64,000 nucleotides of DNA from Asticcacaulis excentricus (GCF_003966695.1 NZ_AP018827.1:2358804-2422803); one strand, 5' to 3'. Positions 36,246 through 45,730 are shown, numbered from the stretch's first letter. Numbers and translations are program-made. The notes: a model not told the origin generated them from the sequence alone.

Positions 36246-37232
36246 TTACCAAGCGCCGATCTTGGCGTCCTGACGGTGGTGATCCTCTTCGGCCAGCAGG
36301 CGGATGGCTTCCAGCGCCGCCATACAGCCCATGCCGGCCGCCGTGACCGCCTGACGGTACACGTCGTCCGTCACATCGCCCGCCGCGAAGACGCCCTTGA
36401 TGGCGGTTTTCGGCGTGCCGGGTTCGACCTTCAGATAGCCGCCGGCATTGGTTTCAAGCTGCCCCTGGAACAGTTGTGAGGAGGGCGCGTGGCCGATGGC
36501 GATAAACACGCCATCCAGCGGCAGTTCGTGCGTATCGCCCGTATGGACGTTTTTCAGGCGCACGCCGGTGACGCTGGCCCCGCCGAATTCATTGGTTTCG
36601 CCCAGAATTTCGTCAATGGCCGAATTCCACACCGGCTGAATCTTGGGCTCGGCATACATGCGCTCGGCCAGAATCTTTTCCGAGCGCACCGAGTCGCGGC
36701 GATGGATCAGATAGACCTTTGAGGCGAACTTGGTGAGGAACAGGGCCTCTTCGACCGCCGTATTGCCGCCGCCGACCACGGCCACCGTCTTGTTGCGGTA
36801 GAAGAAGCCGTCACAGGTGGCGCAGGCCGACACGCCGAAGCCCTGATAAGTCTTTTCGGACTCAAGGCCCAGCCACTTGGCCTGAGCGCCGGTCGAAATG
36901 ATGACGGTTTCGGCCAGATAGACGTTCCCGGCATCGGTTTCGAGGCGGAACGGACGCTGGCTGAGGTCGGCCTTGACCACGATGTCGGTGATGACCTCGG
37001 TGCCCATATGCTCGGCCTGCGCCTTCATCTGATCCATCAGCCACGGGCCCTGAATGACCTCGGCAAAGCCCGGATAGTTTTCGACGTCGGTGGTTATGGT
37101 GAGCTGACCGCCCGTCTGCGGGCCGGTGAACACCACCGGATGCAGCAGGCCCCGCGCGGCATAGATGGCCGCTGTCCAGCCCGCCGGGCCGGAACCGATG
37201 ATGGCGCAACGAACAGTACGGGGCGTGGTCAT
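36246..37232 (-). CDS. trxB: Thioredoxin-disulfide reductase
   Basis: A 328-residue NADPH- and FAD-dependent reductase of thioredoxin. It has the N-terminal FAD motif IIGSGPAGWTAAIYAARG, the redox-active CATCDGFF, the NADPH motif VVGGGNTAVEEALFL, and the C-terminal FAAGDVTDDVYRQAVTAAG. Length is close to the E. coli enzyme. The cytoplasmic enzyme maintains the thioredoxin pool. The sequence upstream of ATG 37232 has no strong ribosome site. It is a single-gene unit with a repeat and a hairpin on its downstream side. Confidence 0.97.
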   Translation of the reverse strand: MTTPRTVRCAIIGSGPAGWTAAIYAARGLLHPVVFTGPQTGGQLTITTDVENYPGFAEVIQGPWLMDQMKAQAEHMGTEVITDIVVKADLSQRPFRLETDAGNVYLAETVIISTGAQAKWLGLESEKTYQGFGVSACATCDGFFYRNKTVAVVGGGNTAVEEALFLTKFASKVYLIHRRDSVRSEKILAERMYAEPKIQPVWNSAIDEILGETNEFGGASVTGVRLKNVHTGDTHELPLDGVFIAIGHAPSSQLFQGQLETNAGGYLKVEPGTPKTAIKGVFAAGDVTDDVYRQAVTAAGMGCMAALEAIRLLAEEDHHRQDAKIGAW

Positions 37233-37315
37233 GGCAGATTCGATTCTATCTTGGGGTAAACTGGCCCCTTAGATAATGACCGGCTGCCGCCTTGTCATCC
37301 CTCCGTTAAGCGCCG

Positions 37316-38356
37316 TTAACGTTTTTCGTCGGGATGCGTCTGGTTATAGAGCGCCAGTACGGCCTCGGCGGCGCGGTGCGTCTCGTTCAGCGGCGTGTAT
37401 TTCCACGTGCGCAGCTCACCCGACCACGGGCGCGCGGCGCCGTATTCCTGAAGGCCCTGATGGAAGCGGCCAAACTTGGCGCCTGTACCGCGTGCATCCA
37501 TGGGCAGGACGTGCACCGGCTTGCCCGTGGCGGCGGCTTCGGTGGCCATGTTCACCGAATCCTCTGTGACGAGGATGTGGTCAGCGGCGTTGAGGAAGGC
37601 GAAATAGGGATTTTCGCCTTTGCCCTCATAGATGATCCCATCGAGGTCTCTCAGCCCCTCGGTCAGGATGGCGCGGGCGGCTTCGGGGGTGCGGCGCGAC
37701 ACGCTGAGCAGCAGGGTGGCCTTCTTGCCTTTGACCGCGGCGCGAATCTGCTGGACGAGGGTTTCGGCGCGCGCCGGCGATATGTCGTGGCTTTTGGAGC
37801 GCCCGCCGATCAGGGCGGCGATAAACGGGCCGCTGAATTTCGACAGGCTTTCGGCCCACGGGGCGGCCTCACGGCTGAGGCGTTCCGGCGTGACGCGATG
37901 GGTGGAGCCCAGAAGCGGCAACACATTGTCGCCCTTCACCTCGTCGTGCTTCGGCGCAATGACCATGTCAAAGCGTGAGGACGGCATGCGTGGGTCCTGA
38001 AGCTGCACCACCAGGGTCTTGCCCTGAGAGCGGCGGCGCATGCGCAAGGAATGGGCCAGGGTGGCGCGCCCGGCGGCGATCCAGATGTCGGGATAGGGCG
38101 GGCCAATAAGGTCGGAATCGCGCTTCAGCATCACATCGGGCCACAGGCGCAGCGCTGTGGGCCAGCGGTCGAACAGGCGGCGATAGCGGATATGGCGCAC
38201 GACGATCTGGGTCGGGGTGAGGGCGGCAATGGCTTCGGCCAGCCCCAGCACCTGATTGTGGATACCGGCGCGACCGTCCGACACCGCCCACACGATCAGC
38301 GGGCGGTCCGAGGGAATCTTCAGCGACTCTTCGGTTGTGACGGGCGGAGTTAACAC
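37316..38356 (-). CDS. ELM1/GtrOC1-family protein (mitochondrial fission ELM1-like)
   Basis: A 346-residue protein of the ELM1 family (old DUF1022), with the opening LIVWAVSDGRAGIHNQVLGL, the QLQDPRMPSSRFDMVIAPKHDE block, the GGRSKSH motif and the VTEDSVNMATEAAATGKPVH end. In plants ELM1 acts in mitochondrial division; bacterial members are widespread in alphaproteobacteria and share a glycosyltransferase-B-like fold. Bacterial function is not established, though a sugar-nucleotide-dependent role in the envelope has been suggested. It is a single gene 83 bases upstream of trxB in orientation. No signal or membrane segment is visible. Confidence 0.87.
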   Translation of the reverse strand: MLTPPVTTEESLKIPSDRPLIVWAVSDGRAGIHNQVLGLAEAIAALTPTQIVVRHIRYRRLFDRWPTALRLWPDVMLKRDSDLIGPPYPDIWIAAGRATLAHSLRMRRRSQGKTLVVQLQDPRMPSSRFDMVIAPKHDEVKGDNVLPLLGSTHRVTPERLSREAAPWAESLSKFSGPFIAALIGGRSKSHDISPARAETLVQQIRAAVKGKKATLLLSVSRRTPEAARAILTEGLRDLDGIIYEGKGENPYFAFLNAADHILVTEDSVNMATEAAATGKPVHVLPMDARGTGAKFGRFHQGLQEYGAARPWSGELRTWKYTPLNETHRAAEAVLALYNQTHPDEKR

Positions 38357-38436
38357 GCTTCAATCCCAAGATGCGGAGACAGAAAAAGCCCCCACCACCG
38401 CATCTCACCTGCCGGGTGGCAGGCTCGTGCGGTCCC

Positions 38437-38506
38437 CCTCCCCAGCGAGCTGGGGAGGTATGAAATATGCCAAACTCCGGCGACGGGCCGCCCCGAGCCG
38501 GAGTTT
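38437..38506. repeat. Two adjacent palindromes between ELM1-like gene and greA
   Basis: CCTCCCCA-gcgagc-TGGGGAGG (38437-38458) is followed by AAACTCCGG...CCGGAGTTT (38472-38506). The first has the same core as the block at 54481-54634 and the hairpin at 45696. The 200 bp gap contains no gene, only these palindromes and a smaller CCTGATC/GATCAGG one near greA. Confidence 0.65.
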
Positions 38507-38556
38507 GTCGATTCCCATCCCCACGTCCTGATCGTCAGATCAGGGCGTGAATTTAG

Positions 38557-39030
38557 CTAAATCCACTCGACCTTGAGGATTTCGTAGGCCTTGACGCCGG
38601 CGGGGGTGTTGACCTCCACCACATCGCCCACTTCCTTGCCGATCATGGCGCGCGACAAAGGCGAGCTGAGCGAGATACGGCCCGCCTTGACGTCGGCTTC
38701 GTGCTCGCCGACGACCTGATAGCGGCCCTCTTCCTCAGTGTCCTCATCGACCACGGTGACGGTCGCGCCGAATTTGATCTGATTGCCGGACAGCTTCGAA
38801 ACGTCGATCACCTGGGCGCGGCTGATCTTGTCCTCGATCTCGGCGATCTGACCTTCGATCCAGCCCTGACGTTCCTTGGCCGCGTGATATTCGGCGTTTT
38901 CCGACAGGTCACCATGCGAACGCGCTTCGGCAATCGCCGCGATAACGGCGGGACGTTCCACCGACTTCAAACGCTTGAGTTCGTCGTCAAGGCTTTGGTA
39001 GCCCGCGACGGTCATCGGCACTTTTTCCAT
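38557..39030 (-). CDS. greA: GreA, transcript-cleavage factor
   Basis: A 157-residue transcript-cleavage factor that rescues backtracked RNA polymerase. The N-terminal coiled coil shows the typical [20 protein letters not shown] and [19 protein letters not shown], with the acidic tip residues that enter the polymerase channel. The C-terminal FKBP-like domain has [20 protein letters not shown] and [18 protein letters not shown]. Length equals the usual 157-158. It starts at ATG 39030, and the mosaic repeat upstream separates it from the large membrane genes. Confidence 0.97.
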   Translation of the reverse strand: MEKVPMTVAGYQSLDDELKRLKSVERPAVIAAIAEARSHGDLSENAEYHAAKERQGWIEGQIAEIEDKISRAQVIDVSKLSGNQIKFGATVTVVDEDTEEEGRYQVVGEHEADVKAGRISLSSPLSRAMIGKEVGDVVEVNTPAGVKAYEILKVEWI

Positions 39031-39215
39031 GTGCGATTGTTTCTGAAACGCCCTGAGTGAAAGACAATAGAGCCGACGACGGTCGAGGGCGCCTGCGACC
39101 GGCCGGAAAACCTGTGTTGGAACTTAAGCCGCGCGCCGGACGCTATTTGCAGAGCACCCTTGCAGGACGGGGCACGCTTCATAGCGCAAAACGCGCGAAA
39201 AAACAAATCTTGTTT

Positions 39216-39345
39216 CATACCCGGCATCATTGAAAATGACGCCGGGTATTCGTTTCGCGAATGTCTCATGCCCGTGGTGCAGATGAGACGTTCGCGAGGT
39301 CTCAACGGCCGGAGGCGTTCAGCCTCTTGGGCCGTTGCTGTCAAA
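39216..39345 (+). repeat. Type B mosaic palindromic repeat, copy 2
   Basis: Contains the same three hairpins as copy 1, in order on the plus strand: ATACCCGGC..GCCGGGTAT around CATCATTGAAAATGAC, CGCGAATGTCTCAT...ATGAGACGTTCGCG, and CAACGGCCGGAGG...CCTCTTGGGCCGTTG. Stem sequences have drifted with compensating changes on both arms relative to copy 1 (for example CGAGACTG versus CGCGAATG), which suggests selection for pairing. It lies between two leftward genes. Confidence 0.88.
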
Positions 39346-39352
39346 TAGGCAT

Positions 39353-41536
39353 TCAAGGGCCGGTAAACAGCCCCAGTTGAGAAATTTTCAGTCGCTTCAT
39401 ACCCTGCGGGACCGGTTCGGCCGGAGGCGCCTGATCTTTGATGACAAAGCGGACCTGTAGCGGTCCCCGCGTGCCTGAGGTCACCGGAAGAGGTACGGTG
39501 ATCTCCTTGACCTTTTTTGACATTTCATAATCTTGAGCCACCTGTCCGTTGATCAGTACTGACACGCGTGCCGGGCGGGCGGTATTCAGGGTGAACCGCA
39601 GTTCTGAGCCGGGGGCAATGGTCACTGAGTCGGGTAGGGTCAGACTGGCTTCGGCCCCACGGGTCCAGACACCGCCTTCTTCGCCCAGAGCCCAGTCGCC
39701 ATCCAGCAGGCAGGCGGCGGGCTTGTCACGCGCCACAGGCTGCATGACGTTTTGCGGGAAGGGATGCGGGGCCGGGACGCGCCCAATTGAGGCATCCGCC
39801 CGGACGGGCGGCAGGAACCAGATGCCGTCAAGCTCTCGCAACTGCCCCCTCAGCGAAGGGTGCGGCAGGCACGGATTTATATACACATAGAGCTGGTCCG
39901 GATGCCGCACGCCCTGCAAAAAGCGCTGGTAATCCGAAAACTCCAGAGCTTCCTGTTTGGGGTTCGGACGCGCCGCGTACATGGTATTGATGGGCACCTT
40001 TGCTGAAACGGCGCGATAGGTCATTTCATAGAAGACGGGCTGATTGGCCAGGGCATTGGGTGGGACGAAATTGACCTGCGCACTGGCGGCGATCAGTTGG
40101 CTCCATTGCGGGCTTTTGGCGACGCTGACGATGGTGCGATCGGATGCACGCGCCGTCAGCCCTTTGACGTGCCCCGCAAACGCGCCAAGGTCCAGAAGCT
40201 GAAGACCGACGATCACCCCCAGCCACAGGTTCCGCTTCGGGGCGCGATAGATGACCAGAAGACTGAGGAAAACCAGCGCATAGGCGACGGGCCAGAACAG
40301 GCGGCCTGAGGCGCGAATAACACCCAGCACCGGGACGGCAGCTTCCGGCAAGGGGATATCGATCAGGGTCTTGCCGAAAATCTGGATCTTGGTCGAGATG
40401 GCCAGCACGGTCAGAACGATCAGCACCCACTTCAGGGTGCGGGCGCGTTCAAAGGCCTGAGCGGTGACGTCGCGGGTGTCGCGGTCTTCGGGCTCAGGCG
40501 CTAAGGCTGTGTCTACCCCCAGCTTGCGGGCGCGGCGGGTCAGCCACCAGGCCGCCGCGATCAGCAGCAGTACGCCTGCTCCCAGATACTGGAAGCCCTC
40601 AAAGGCCTGACGGGGTTCCTGCTTCGGCAGGAAGGACAGGAAGCCGGGCAGGCCAGACGGGTTGAATGGCCCATCCAGCCCCATGGAATAGATGCCAAAA
40701 CCGTCGCCCGCCGGGCTGGTCCCCGAAAACGCGCCTCCGGCCCAAAGGGCGATCAGACACAGGGTCGCGCTGATACCCGCAGCGGCGGCCAGCCCGATCA
40801 GGGCCTTCGCGTCGCGCGTGCGGCGGATTGTCTGTAAGGCCTGCCATTGATCGGCAGCCCAGATAAACAGGCACATAATCAGCAGATAAGGATGGATCAG
40901 CGAGGCCAGCGTCAGATTAGCGACCCAGCCGATCGCCTTGCCACGCGCCGTTTCGACCGCGAAGAAGATATAGAGCGACCACAGGATCAGCCAGTGCGCA
41001 AACAGCGTGTCGTGCCCGATGCGGTTATAAAAGGTGGGCAGCAGGCACAGAAGCAGCGCACCGCCCAGAGCGCTCCACGCCGTCGGTGCGTAGCGTTCCA
41101 TCAGACGCAGGGCAAAGACGTACTGCAAACACAGGCACAGCAGGAACCACGGCCCTATGAACTGAAAATTATCGGGCAGCCAGGGACTGATCAGTTTCAG
41201 TGGCAGGGAAAAAAGCGGATTGGAGTCCGTATAGAGAATACTCAGGCCGGTCGGATGCGCCAGAAGGTCCTGATGGTTGAAGCTATCGGCCCCGTTGCGA
41301 TAGGCGTGCCAGCCGAGAAAATGCTGTGCCCAGTCGCCCTGCATCACCCAGCCGATATTGGTCGGGTCGAGAATAGCCGGGTTAAAGAACAGCAGAAACA
41401 GCAGAACGGGCGTGCCAAACAGCGCCAGACGATAATAGGAGGGGTTCGGGCTATCGGGCATTTCATTCTCGGGTCTGTCAAACGGAAGCGCCCGCGCAGG
41501 TGGTGATCTGCGCAACGTCTTGTCTTTTCCGGACAT
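39353..41536 (-). CDS. Large multi-pass membrane protein, DUF6311-like, tandem paralog 1
   Basis: A 727-residue membrane protein from ATG 41536 (MSGKDKTLRR, ribosome site AGGGGG). After about 30 polar residues it has a GT-C-like membrane domain of roughly ten helices and a C-terminal soluble part (residues about 470-727) with beta-sandwich-like strands such as LRFTLNTARPARVSVLINGQ. The first extracytoplasmic loop has the acidic QGDWAQHFLGWHAYRN, shared with the next gene (DEDWGQHVLGWHAFRN). GT-C enzymes use an acidic residue in this loop, so a polyprenyl-linked glycosyltransferase role is plausible but inferred. An ORF reading to 41713 enters the terminator of the upstream gene and is rejected. 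I am fairly sure of the family resemblance, not the function. Confidence 0.75.
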   Translation of the reverse strand: MSGKDKTLRRSPPARALPFDRPENEMPDSPNPSYYRLALFGTPVLLFLLFFNPAILDPTNIGWVMQGDWAQHFLGWHAYRNGADSFNHQDLLAHPTGLSILYTDSNPLFSLPLKLISPWLPDNFQFIGPWFLLCLCLQYVFALRLMERYAPTAWSALGGALLLCLLPTFYNRIGHDTLFAHWLILWSLYIFFAVETARGKAIGWVANLTLASLIHPYLLIMCLFIWAADQWQALQTIRRTRDAKALIGLAAAAGISATLCLIALWAGGAFSGTSPAGDGFGIYSMGLDGPFNPSGLPGFLSFLPKQEPRQAFEGFQYLGAGVLLLIAAAWWLTRRARKLGVDTALAPEPEDRDTRDVTAQAFERARTLKWVLIVLTVLAISTKIQIFGKTLIDIPLPEAAVPVLGVIRASGRLFWPVAYALVFLSLLVIYRAPKRNLWLGVIVGLQLLDLGAFAGHVKGLTARASDRTIVSVAKSPQWSQLIAASAQVNFVPPNALANQPVFYEMTYRAVSAKVPINTMYAARPNPKQEALEFSDYQRFLQGVRHPDQLYVYINPCLPHPSLRGQLRELDGIWFLPPVRADASIGRVPAPHPFPQNVMQPVARDKPAACLLDGDWALGEEGGVWTRGAEASLTLPDSVTIAPGSELRFTLNTARPARVSVLINGQVAQDYEMSKKVKEITVPLPVTSGTRGPLQVRFVIKDQAPPAEPVPQGMKRLKISQLGLFTGP

Positions 41537-41600
41537 GACCGCCCCCTTCGGCACTGCACACCTTAAAGAGGGGTTTGGCTGAAAACAAGCGCGGCAGTGC

Positions 41601-41625
41601 AAAAAAGCCCGGCCGAAGCCGGGCT
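41601..41625 (-). terminator. Terminator of the 41637 membrane-protein gene
   Basis: Read leftward, AAGCCCGGCttcgGCCGGGCTT forms a nine-pair stem with a UUCG-type tetraloop followed by TTTTTTGC. It lies 12 bases past the stop of the upstream paralog, so the two tandem paralogs are likely separately transcribed or only partly read through. Confidence 0.93.
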
Positions 41626-41636
41626 TACAGAAGGTT

Positions 41637-43832
41637 TCAGGGTTTCTGAGGGGCCTGCTGACCGGCCGTGATGCCGACCGGTTGGGCTTTGACCGCAGCT
41701 TGAGCTTCGGCAATTTTGGCCTTCTTCTCAGCCTCTTCCTTCTCGCGCACAGCGGCGTCTTCGATGGTCAGGCGGAACAGCTTCATGCCCCACTGGCGTT
41801 CATCGTCACCCTGACCCAGCTCCTTGAGTGACAGCGGGTCGCGCACGATGAAGGACACCTTCATGTCGGGGCGGTTGAACACCGACGGCGGCAGCGGAAT
41901 ATCCTGATAGGAGCGGATTTTTTCCAGCTCCATCGTGGCGCGCTTGCGGCCATTGATCAGCACATCGACCGTCATCGGGCGGAAGAAGCTCTTTGCCACC
42001 AAACGGATCGACGGCTTGACCGGGCGTTCACCGCTTTCGAACTGCACCTCCTGAATGGGGATGACCAACTCAGAACGCTTGCCCAGCGTCCATGCCCCGT
42101 CGGCCTCAGGCGCCGCCCAGTTCTTGTCGAGCAGGCACGAACCCTGATTGAGATAGCCAAAGCCCATGCGCGCCTTGATCGGCTTCCATTCAGGCAGGGC
42201 CAGCGGCAGGTTGCGCATCGACTGCGGCGGGATGATCCACACGCCGTCCACCTCACGCATCAGCGGCTGAAGATTGGCCGGGGCGATGCACTGGTTGAGG
42301 AAGACGTACAGGTTGTCGTTATTGATATTGCCGTTGAGATAGGCTTCGCGGCCCTTAAGTTCGATGGCGCGCTGCTCATAGTTTTCACGCGCCATATACA
42401 TGGTGTTGACGTAGCGCTGCTTCGACACGGCGCGCCAGGCGATTTCATAGAACAGCTTGTCGTTCAGGTGCACCTGCGCCGGATAGAAGTCCACGCCCTT
42501 CGCTCCGGAAATCAGCTTATCCCATATGGGGTCCGGGGCCTGATCGAAGATGACCGTGCTGGTCGCCAGTTCGGTCTGTTTGCGCATGGCGGCGATAAAG
42601 CCCTGAAGGTCGATCAGTTGCACGATGATGACCAGCGGCAGGGCCACCTTCATCACCTTGGGCCGCGACTTATAAACGATGACCAGCGCGATCAGGATCA
42701 GGGTGTAGGCGATGGGCCAGAAGAAGCGGCCGGAGGCCCGCAGTACCGCCAGCTTATCTAGCAGGTATTTCGGCAGCGGCAGCTTGAACAACACGATGTC
42801 GTAGAACTGCACGTGGTGCGAAACGGCGATGACGAACAGGCAGATAAAGGGGATGATCAGCGGCTTGGCGCTGTCGATAAAGGGACGCGCCTGACGGGCC
42901 GAGAAGGTGATCTGATAGAGCAGAAGCGCCCCCAGCAACAGGCCCAGAATGCCGAGGCCCATATACTGATAGCCCTCGAAATACTGCCCCATATCCTGCG
43001 GGTGGGCCTTGATGAAGAAGGAGAAGTCGGGCTGCACGGGGTTGAACGGCGCATCCAGCCCCATCGAGTAGAAGCCGAAGCCGCGCGCCTGCGCCGATGA
43101 GCCCGAATAGGCCCCTGAGATGCCAAGCGCAATAAACGGGCAGATGAACACCAGCGCCGCATCGCGCAGGATCAGCAGCACCCGCTTGCGGTCCATGGCC
43201 TTCGCCGCCGGCATGAAAATGCGCAGCACATCCGCGCCCCACACCGCGGCCATCATGAACAGCATATAGGGGTGCAGGAAGCCGGTCAGGCCCAGCGCCG
43301 TCGCGTACCAGATGTTCTTTTTACGCTCATCCTTGACGTTGAAGAAGATCCACAGCGTCCACAGGATGAGAAAGTGCGCCACCAGCGTGTCGTGGCGCAT
43401 CCGGTAATAGAGGGCGGGCAACAGCGACATGATGATCGCCCCGGCCAGAGCCGACCACGGCCCCGGCGCGTGCGGGCGCACCAGCTTCCACGCAAAGAAG
43501 AACTGCATCACCACGCACAGCAGGAACCACGGACCGATGAACTGGAAATTATCGGGCAGAAGCGGGCTGAGCGCCTTGAAGATAAAGGAAAAGAACGGAT
43601 TTGAGTCCGTGTAGATGATACTGACGCCCGTCGGCCACGCCAGCAGGTTCTGATAGTTGAACGGCCACGCCCACGGCACGTTGCGGAAGGCGTGCCAGCC
43701 CAGCACGTGCTGCCCCCAGTCCTCATCCAGCAGCCAGCCGATGCGGGTCGGGTCGAGTATCTCGATATGGAAGAACAGGCTGAACAGCAGGAACGGCGTT
43801 GCCACGATCAGCAGACGACGGGCCCAGGTCAC
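41637..43832 (-). CDS. Large multi-pass membrane protein, DUF6311-like, tandem paralog 2
   Basis: A 731-residue paralog of the gene at 39353, with the same layout: a first helix (LLIVATPFLLFSLFFHI), the acidic loop motif DEDWGQHVLGWHAFRN, the shared block SIIYTDSNPFFSFIFKALSP, about ten membrane helices, and a soluble C-terminal domain with VDVLINGRKRATMELEK. It differs by a charged Glu/Lys/Ala-rich tail (AAVREKEEAEKKAKIAEAQA) and by lacking the N-terminal polar extension. Likely an inner-membrane glycosyltransferase-like protein of envelope polysaccharide assembly, but without direct evidence. The gene is 240 bases from a divergent lipoprotein gene. Confidence 0.75.
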   Translation of the reverse strand: MTWARRLLIVATPFLLFSLFFHIEILDPTRIGWLLDEDWGQHVLGWHAFRNVPWAWPFNYQNLLAWPTGVSIIYTDSNPFFSFIFKALSPLLPDNFQFIGPWFLLCVVMQFFFAWKLVRPHAPGPWSALAGAIIMSLLPALYYRMRHDTLVAHFLILWTLWIFFNVKDERKKNIWYATALGLTGFLHPYMLFMMAAVWGADVLRIFMPAAKAMDRKRVLLILRDAALVFICPFIALGISGAYSGSSAQARGFGFYSMGLDAPFNPVQPDFSFFIKAHPQDMGQYFEGYQYMGLGILGLLLGALLLYQITFSARQARPFIDSAKPLIIPFICLFVIAVSHHVQFYDIVLFKLPLPKYLLDKLAVLRASGRFFWPIAYTLILIALVIVYKSRPKVMKVALPLVIIVQLIDLQGFIAAMRKQTELATSTVIFDQAPDPIWDKLISGAKGVDFYPAQVHLNDKLFYEIAWRAVSKQRYVNTMYMARENYEQRAIELKGREAYLNGNINNDNLYVFLNQCIAPANLQPLMREVDGVWIIPPQSMRNLPLALPEWKPIKARMGFGYLNQGSCLLDKNWAAPEADGAWTLGKRSELVIPIQEVQFESGERPVKPSIRLVAKSFFRPMTVDVLINGRKRATMELEKIRSYQDIPLPPSVFNRPDMKVSFIVRDPLSLKELGQGDDERQWGMKLFRLTIEDAAVREKEEAEKKAKIAEAQAAVKAQPVGITAGQQAPQKP

Positions 43833-44082
43833 AACATGCGGCAGGTAGGACGGGATACGAATGGGAGGGCTCTATCGATAAGGACGAGGATAGGGTCAGT
43901 TCTGATGCGGCGCATCATAGCGAAAACGCCGCGCATCACAAGTTGCGTGATCAAGCCCTAAAAATAGGCAAATTTCGGGCACAATCCCGCAAAATTGTTT
44001 CTGTTTCCTGTCGTACACGGATGCGTGTCCGATTGACAGGAGGGCGTTCCGGTCGTTTCCTGACACGCGGGAGGATGTGACC

Positions 44083-44382
44083 ATGACTGTGAACCGGTGT
44101 TTGCGTTTGCCGCTGATGGCGGTGGGGATCATGCTGCTGCTGACAGCCTGTGCGACGCAGGGGGCGGCACCCGAACCGTCCGTGCCGGGCTTCTGGATGG
44201 GGCTGATCCACGGCGCCATCGCGCCCTTTGCCCTGATCGGGCATATTTTCGATCACAGCATCCGCATCTATGCCGTGCCCAATTCAGGCGGTTGGTACGA
44301 TTTCGGCTTTCTGCTGGGTCTGTCCTTTATCTGGGGCGGCGGCAGTGCCGGGGCCGCCCGTCGCCGAAGCAAGGCCGACTAA
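44083..44382 (+). CDS. Small lipoprotein-like membrane protein
   Basis: A 99-residue protein from ATG 44083, eight bases after GGGAGG. The signal is MTVNRCLRLPLMAVGIMLLL with lipobox LTAC (Cys near residue 23). The rest has two hydrophobic segments (FWMGLIHGAIAPFALIGHIF and WYDFGFLLGLSFIWGGG) separated by DHSIRIYAVPNSGG. This arrangement, with a conserved-looking GFWxGLxHGxIxPFxxI pattern and the YDFGFLLG end, resembles small membrane proteins seen in many bacteria without an assigned function. It is followed by 110 bases and then phhB. The alternative GTG at 44077 is too close to the ribosome site. Confidence 0.7.
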   Translation: MTVNRCLRLPLMAVGIMLLLTACATQGAAPEPSVPGFWMGLIHGAIAPFALIGHIFDHSIRIYAVPNSGGWYDFGFLLGLSFIWGGGSAGAARRRSKAD

Positions 44383-44491
44383 GGATTGTCAGATTTGCAG
44401 AAAACCATTTTGCGAAACAGGCGTCAGGGCGGAAAATAAGAAAGATTTTCTCGACCTTCGGGGGGATCATCTTTCTTGAAGAGGACCCGTC

Positions 44492-44815
44492 ATGCCCGCT
44501 GACCTGCCCCCGGCTACGCCCCTATTGCCTACTGAGATCGACGCCCTGCCGCAGCGTCTGCCGTTGTGGACGCGCGAGGCGGGGGACAAGGCCATTGAGC
44601 GCCATCTGCGTTTTGCGGATTTCACGGCGGCGTTTGGTTTTATGAGCGCTGTGGCTCAGGCGGCGGAGCGGCTGGACCACCATCCGGAATGGTCCAATGT
44701 CTATAACCGCGTCTCGATCCGCCTGACGACCCACGACACGGGCGGGCTCAGCGATCGCGATGTGGCGCTGGCCGAAGCCATCGACGACGCAGCCACCCGG
44801 TTTAAGGCTGTTTAA
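44492..44815 (+). CDS. phhB: Pterin-4a-carbinolamine dehydratase
   Basis: A 107-residue dehydratase that regenerates the tetrahydropterin cofactor used by phenylalanine hydroxylase. It has the family signature [20 protein letters not shown], followed by [20 protein letters not shown], including the adjacent active-site histidines. Length matches the family. phhA follows after 12 bases with its own GGAGG site, so the pair forms an operon for phenylalanine-to-tyrosine conversion. Confidence 0.95.
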   Translation: MPADLPPATPLLPTEIDALPQRLPLWTREAGDKAIERHLRFADFTAAFGFMSAVAQAAERLDHHPEWSNVYNRVSIRLTTHDTGGLSDRDVALAEAIDDAATRFKAV

Positions 44816-44827
44816 GGAGGGTAACCG

Positions 44828-45694
44828 ATGGATACGCAAACACAGCCCGCGCGTCATGGTATTGTCGGTGGCTATGTGCCCGACCGTCCCGACTGGACCA
44901 TCCCGCAAAACTGGGACGCCTATACGCCGAGCGAGCACGCCACCTGGCGCACCCTGTTCGAGCGGCAGATGCAGACCATTCGCGGCCGGGCCTGCGCCGA
45001 ATATATGGACGGCCTGAGTCAGTTGCCGATCACAGCCGAAGCCATTTCCGATTTCGACGCCCTGAGCGAGGTTCTCTACCGCCGCACCGGCTGGACGGTG
45101 GTGGCCGTGCCCGGCATGGTGCCCAATGACGTCTTTTTCGACCATCTGGCCAACCGGCGCTTCCCGGCGGGGCAGTTTATCCGCGATGGGCGTGAGTTGG
45201 ACTATCTGGTCGAGCCGGACGTCTTCCACGACCTGTTCGGCCATGTGCCGATGATGATGAGTCCGGTCATGGCCGACTTCATGCAGGCCTATGGCGAGGG
45301 CGGCTTGCGCGCCGAAAAGCTGGGCGTGCTCGACCGGCTGGCGCGGCTCTACTGGTACACGGTGGAGTTCGGGCTGGTCGAAGAGGCCGGTGGTGTGCGC
45401 ATTTTCGGCGCCGGCATATTGTCGTCCTTTACCGAGACGCAGTTTGCGCTGGAAAGCCCGTCACCCAACCGCATCGGCTTCGATCTGGAGCGCGTCATGC
45501 GCACCGTCTATCGCATCGACGATTTTCAGGAGGGCTATTTCGTCCTGCCGTCGATAGACACGCTTCTGGGGCTGGCGCAAAAGGACTTCGGGCCGATCTA
45601 TGAGGCGCTGGCCGGGCTGCCCGACCTGACGCCGGGCCGCATCGAAGCCACCGACCGCGTATTTCATCGCGGCACGGGCGACTATCATCGGTAG
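44828..45694 (+). CDS. phhA: Phenylalanine 4-monooxygenase
   Basis: A 288-residue non-heme iron, pterin-dependent hydroxylase that converts phenylalanine to tyrosine. The iron ligands are visible: two His in DVFHDLFGHVPMMM and one Glu in WYTVEFGLVEE. The WTVVAVPGMVP and RRFPAGQFIR segments are typical of the bacterial monomeric enzyme, without an N-terminal ACT domain. The start at ATG 44828 follows AAGGAGG at a good distance. It is coupled with phhB and ends at a terminator hairpin shared with the convergent peptidase gene. The required pterin could derive from the folate or QueD branch elsewhere in this window, which is only a contextual suggestion. Confidence 0.96.
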   Translation: MDTQTQPARHGIVGGYVPDRPDWTIPQNWDAYTPSEHATWRTLFERQMQTIRGRACAEYMDGLSQLPITAEAISDFDALSEVLYRRTGWTVVAVPGMVPNDVFFDHLANRRFPAGQFIRDGRELDYLVEPDVFHDLFGHVPMMMSPVMADFMQAYGEGGLRAEKLGVLDRLARLYWYTVEFGLVEEAGGVRIFGAGILSSFTETQFALESPSPNRIGFDLERVMRTVYRIDDFQEGYFVLPSIDTLLGLAQKDFGPIYEALAGLPDLTPGRIEATDRVFHRGTGDYHR

Positions 45695-45695
45695 C

Positions 45696-45720
45696 GCCTC
45701 CCCCGAAGATCAGGGGAGGC
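45696..45720. terminator. Hairpin between convergent phhA and M28 peptidase
   Basis: GCCTCCCC-cgaagatca-GGGGAGGC, an eight-pair stem two bases after the phhA stop and ten before the end of the convergent gene. There are only scattered T after it (tctctctgttt). Its stem core, CCTCCCC, is that of the repeats at 38437 and 54481. Confidence 0.6.
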
Positions 45721-45730
45721 GTCTCTCTGT

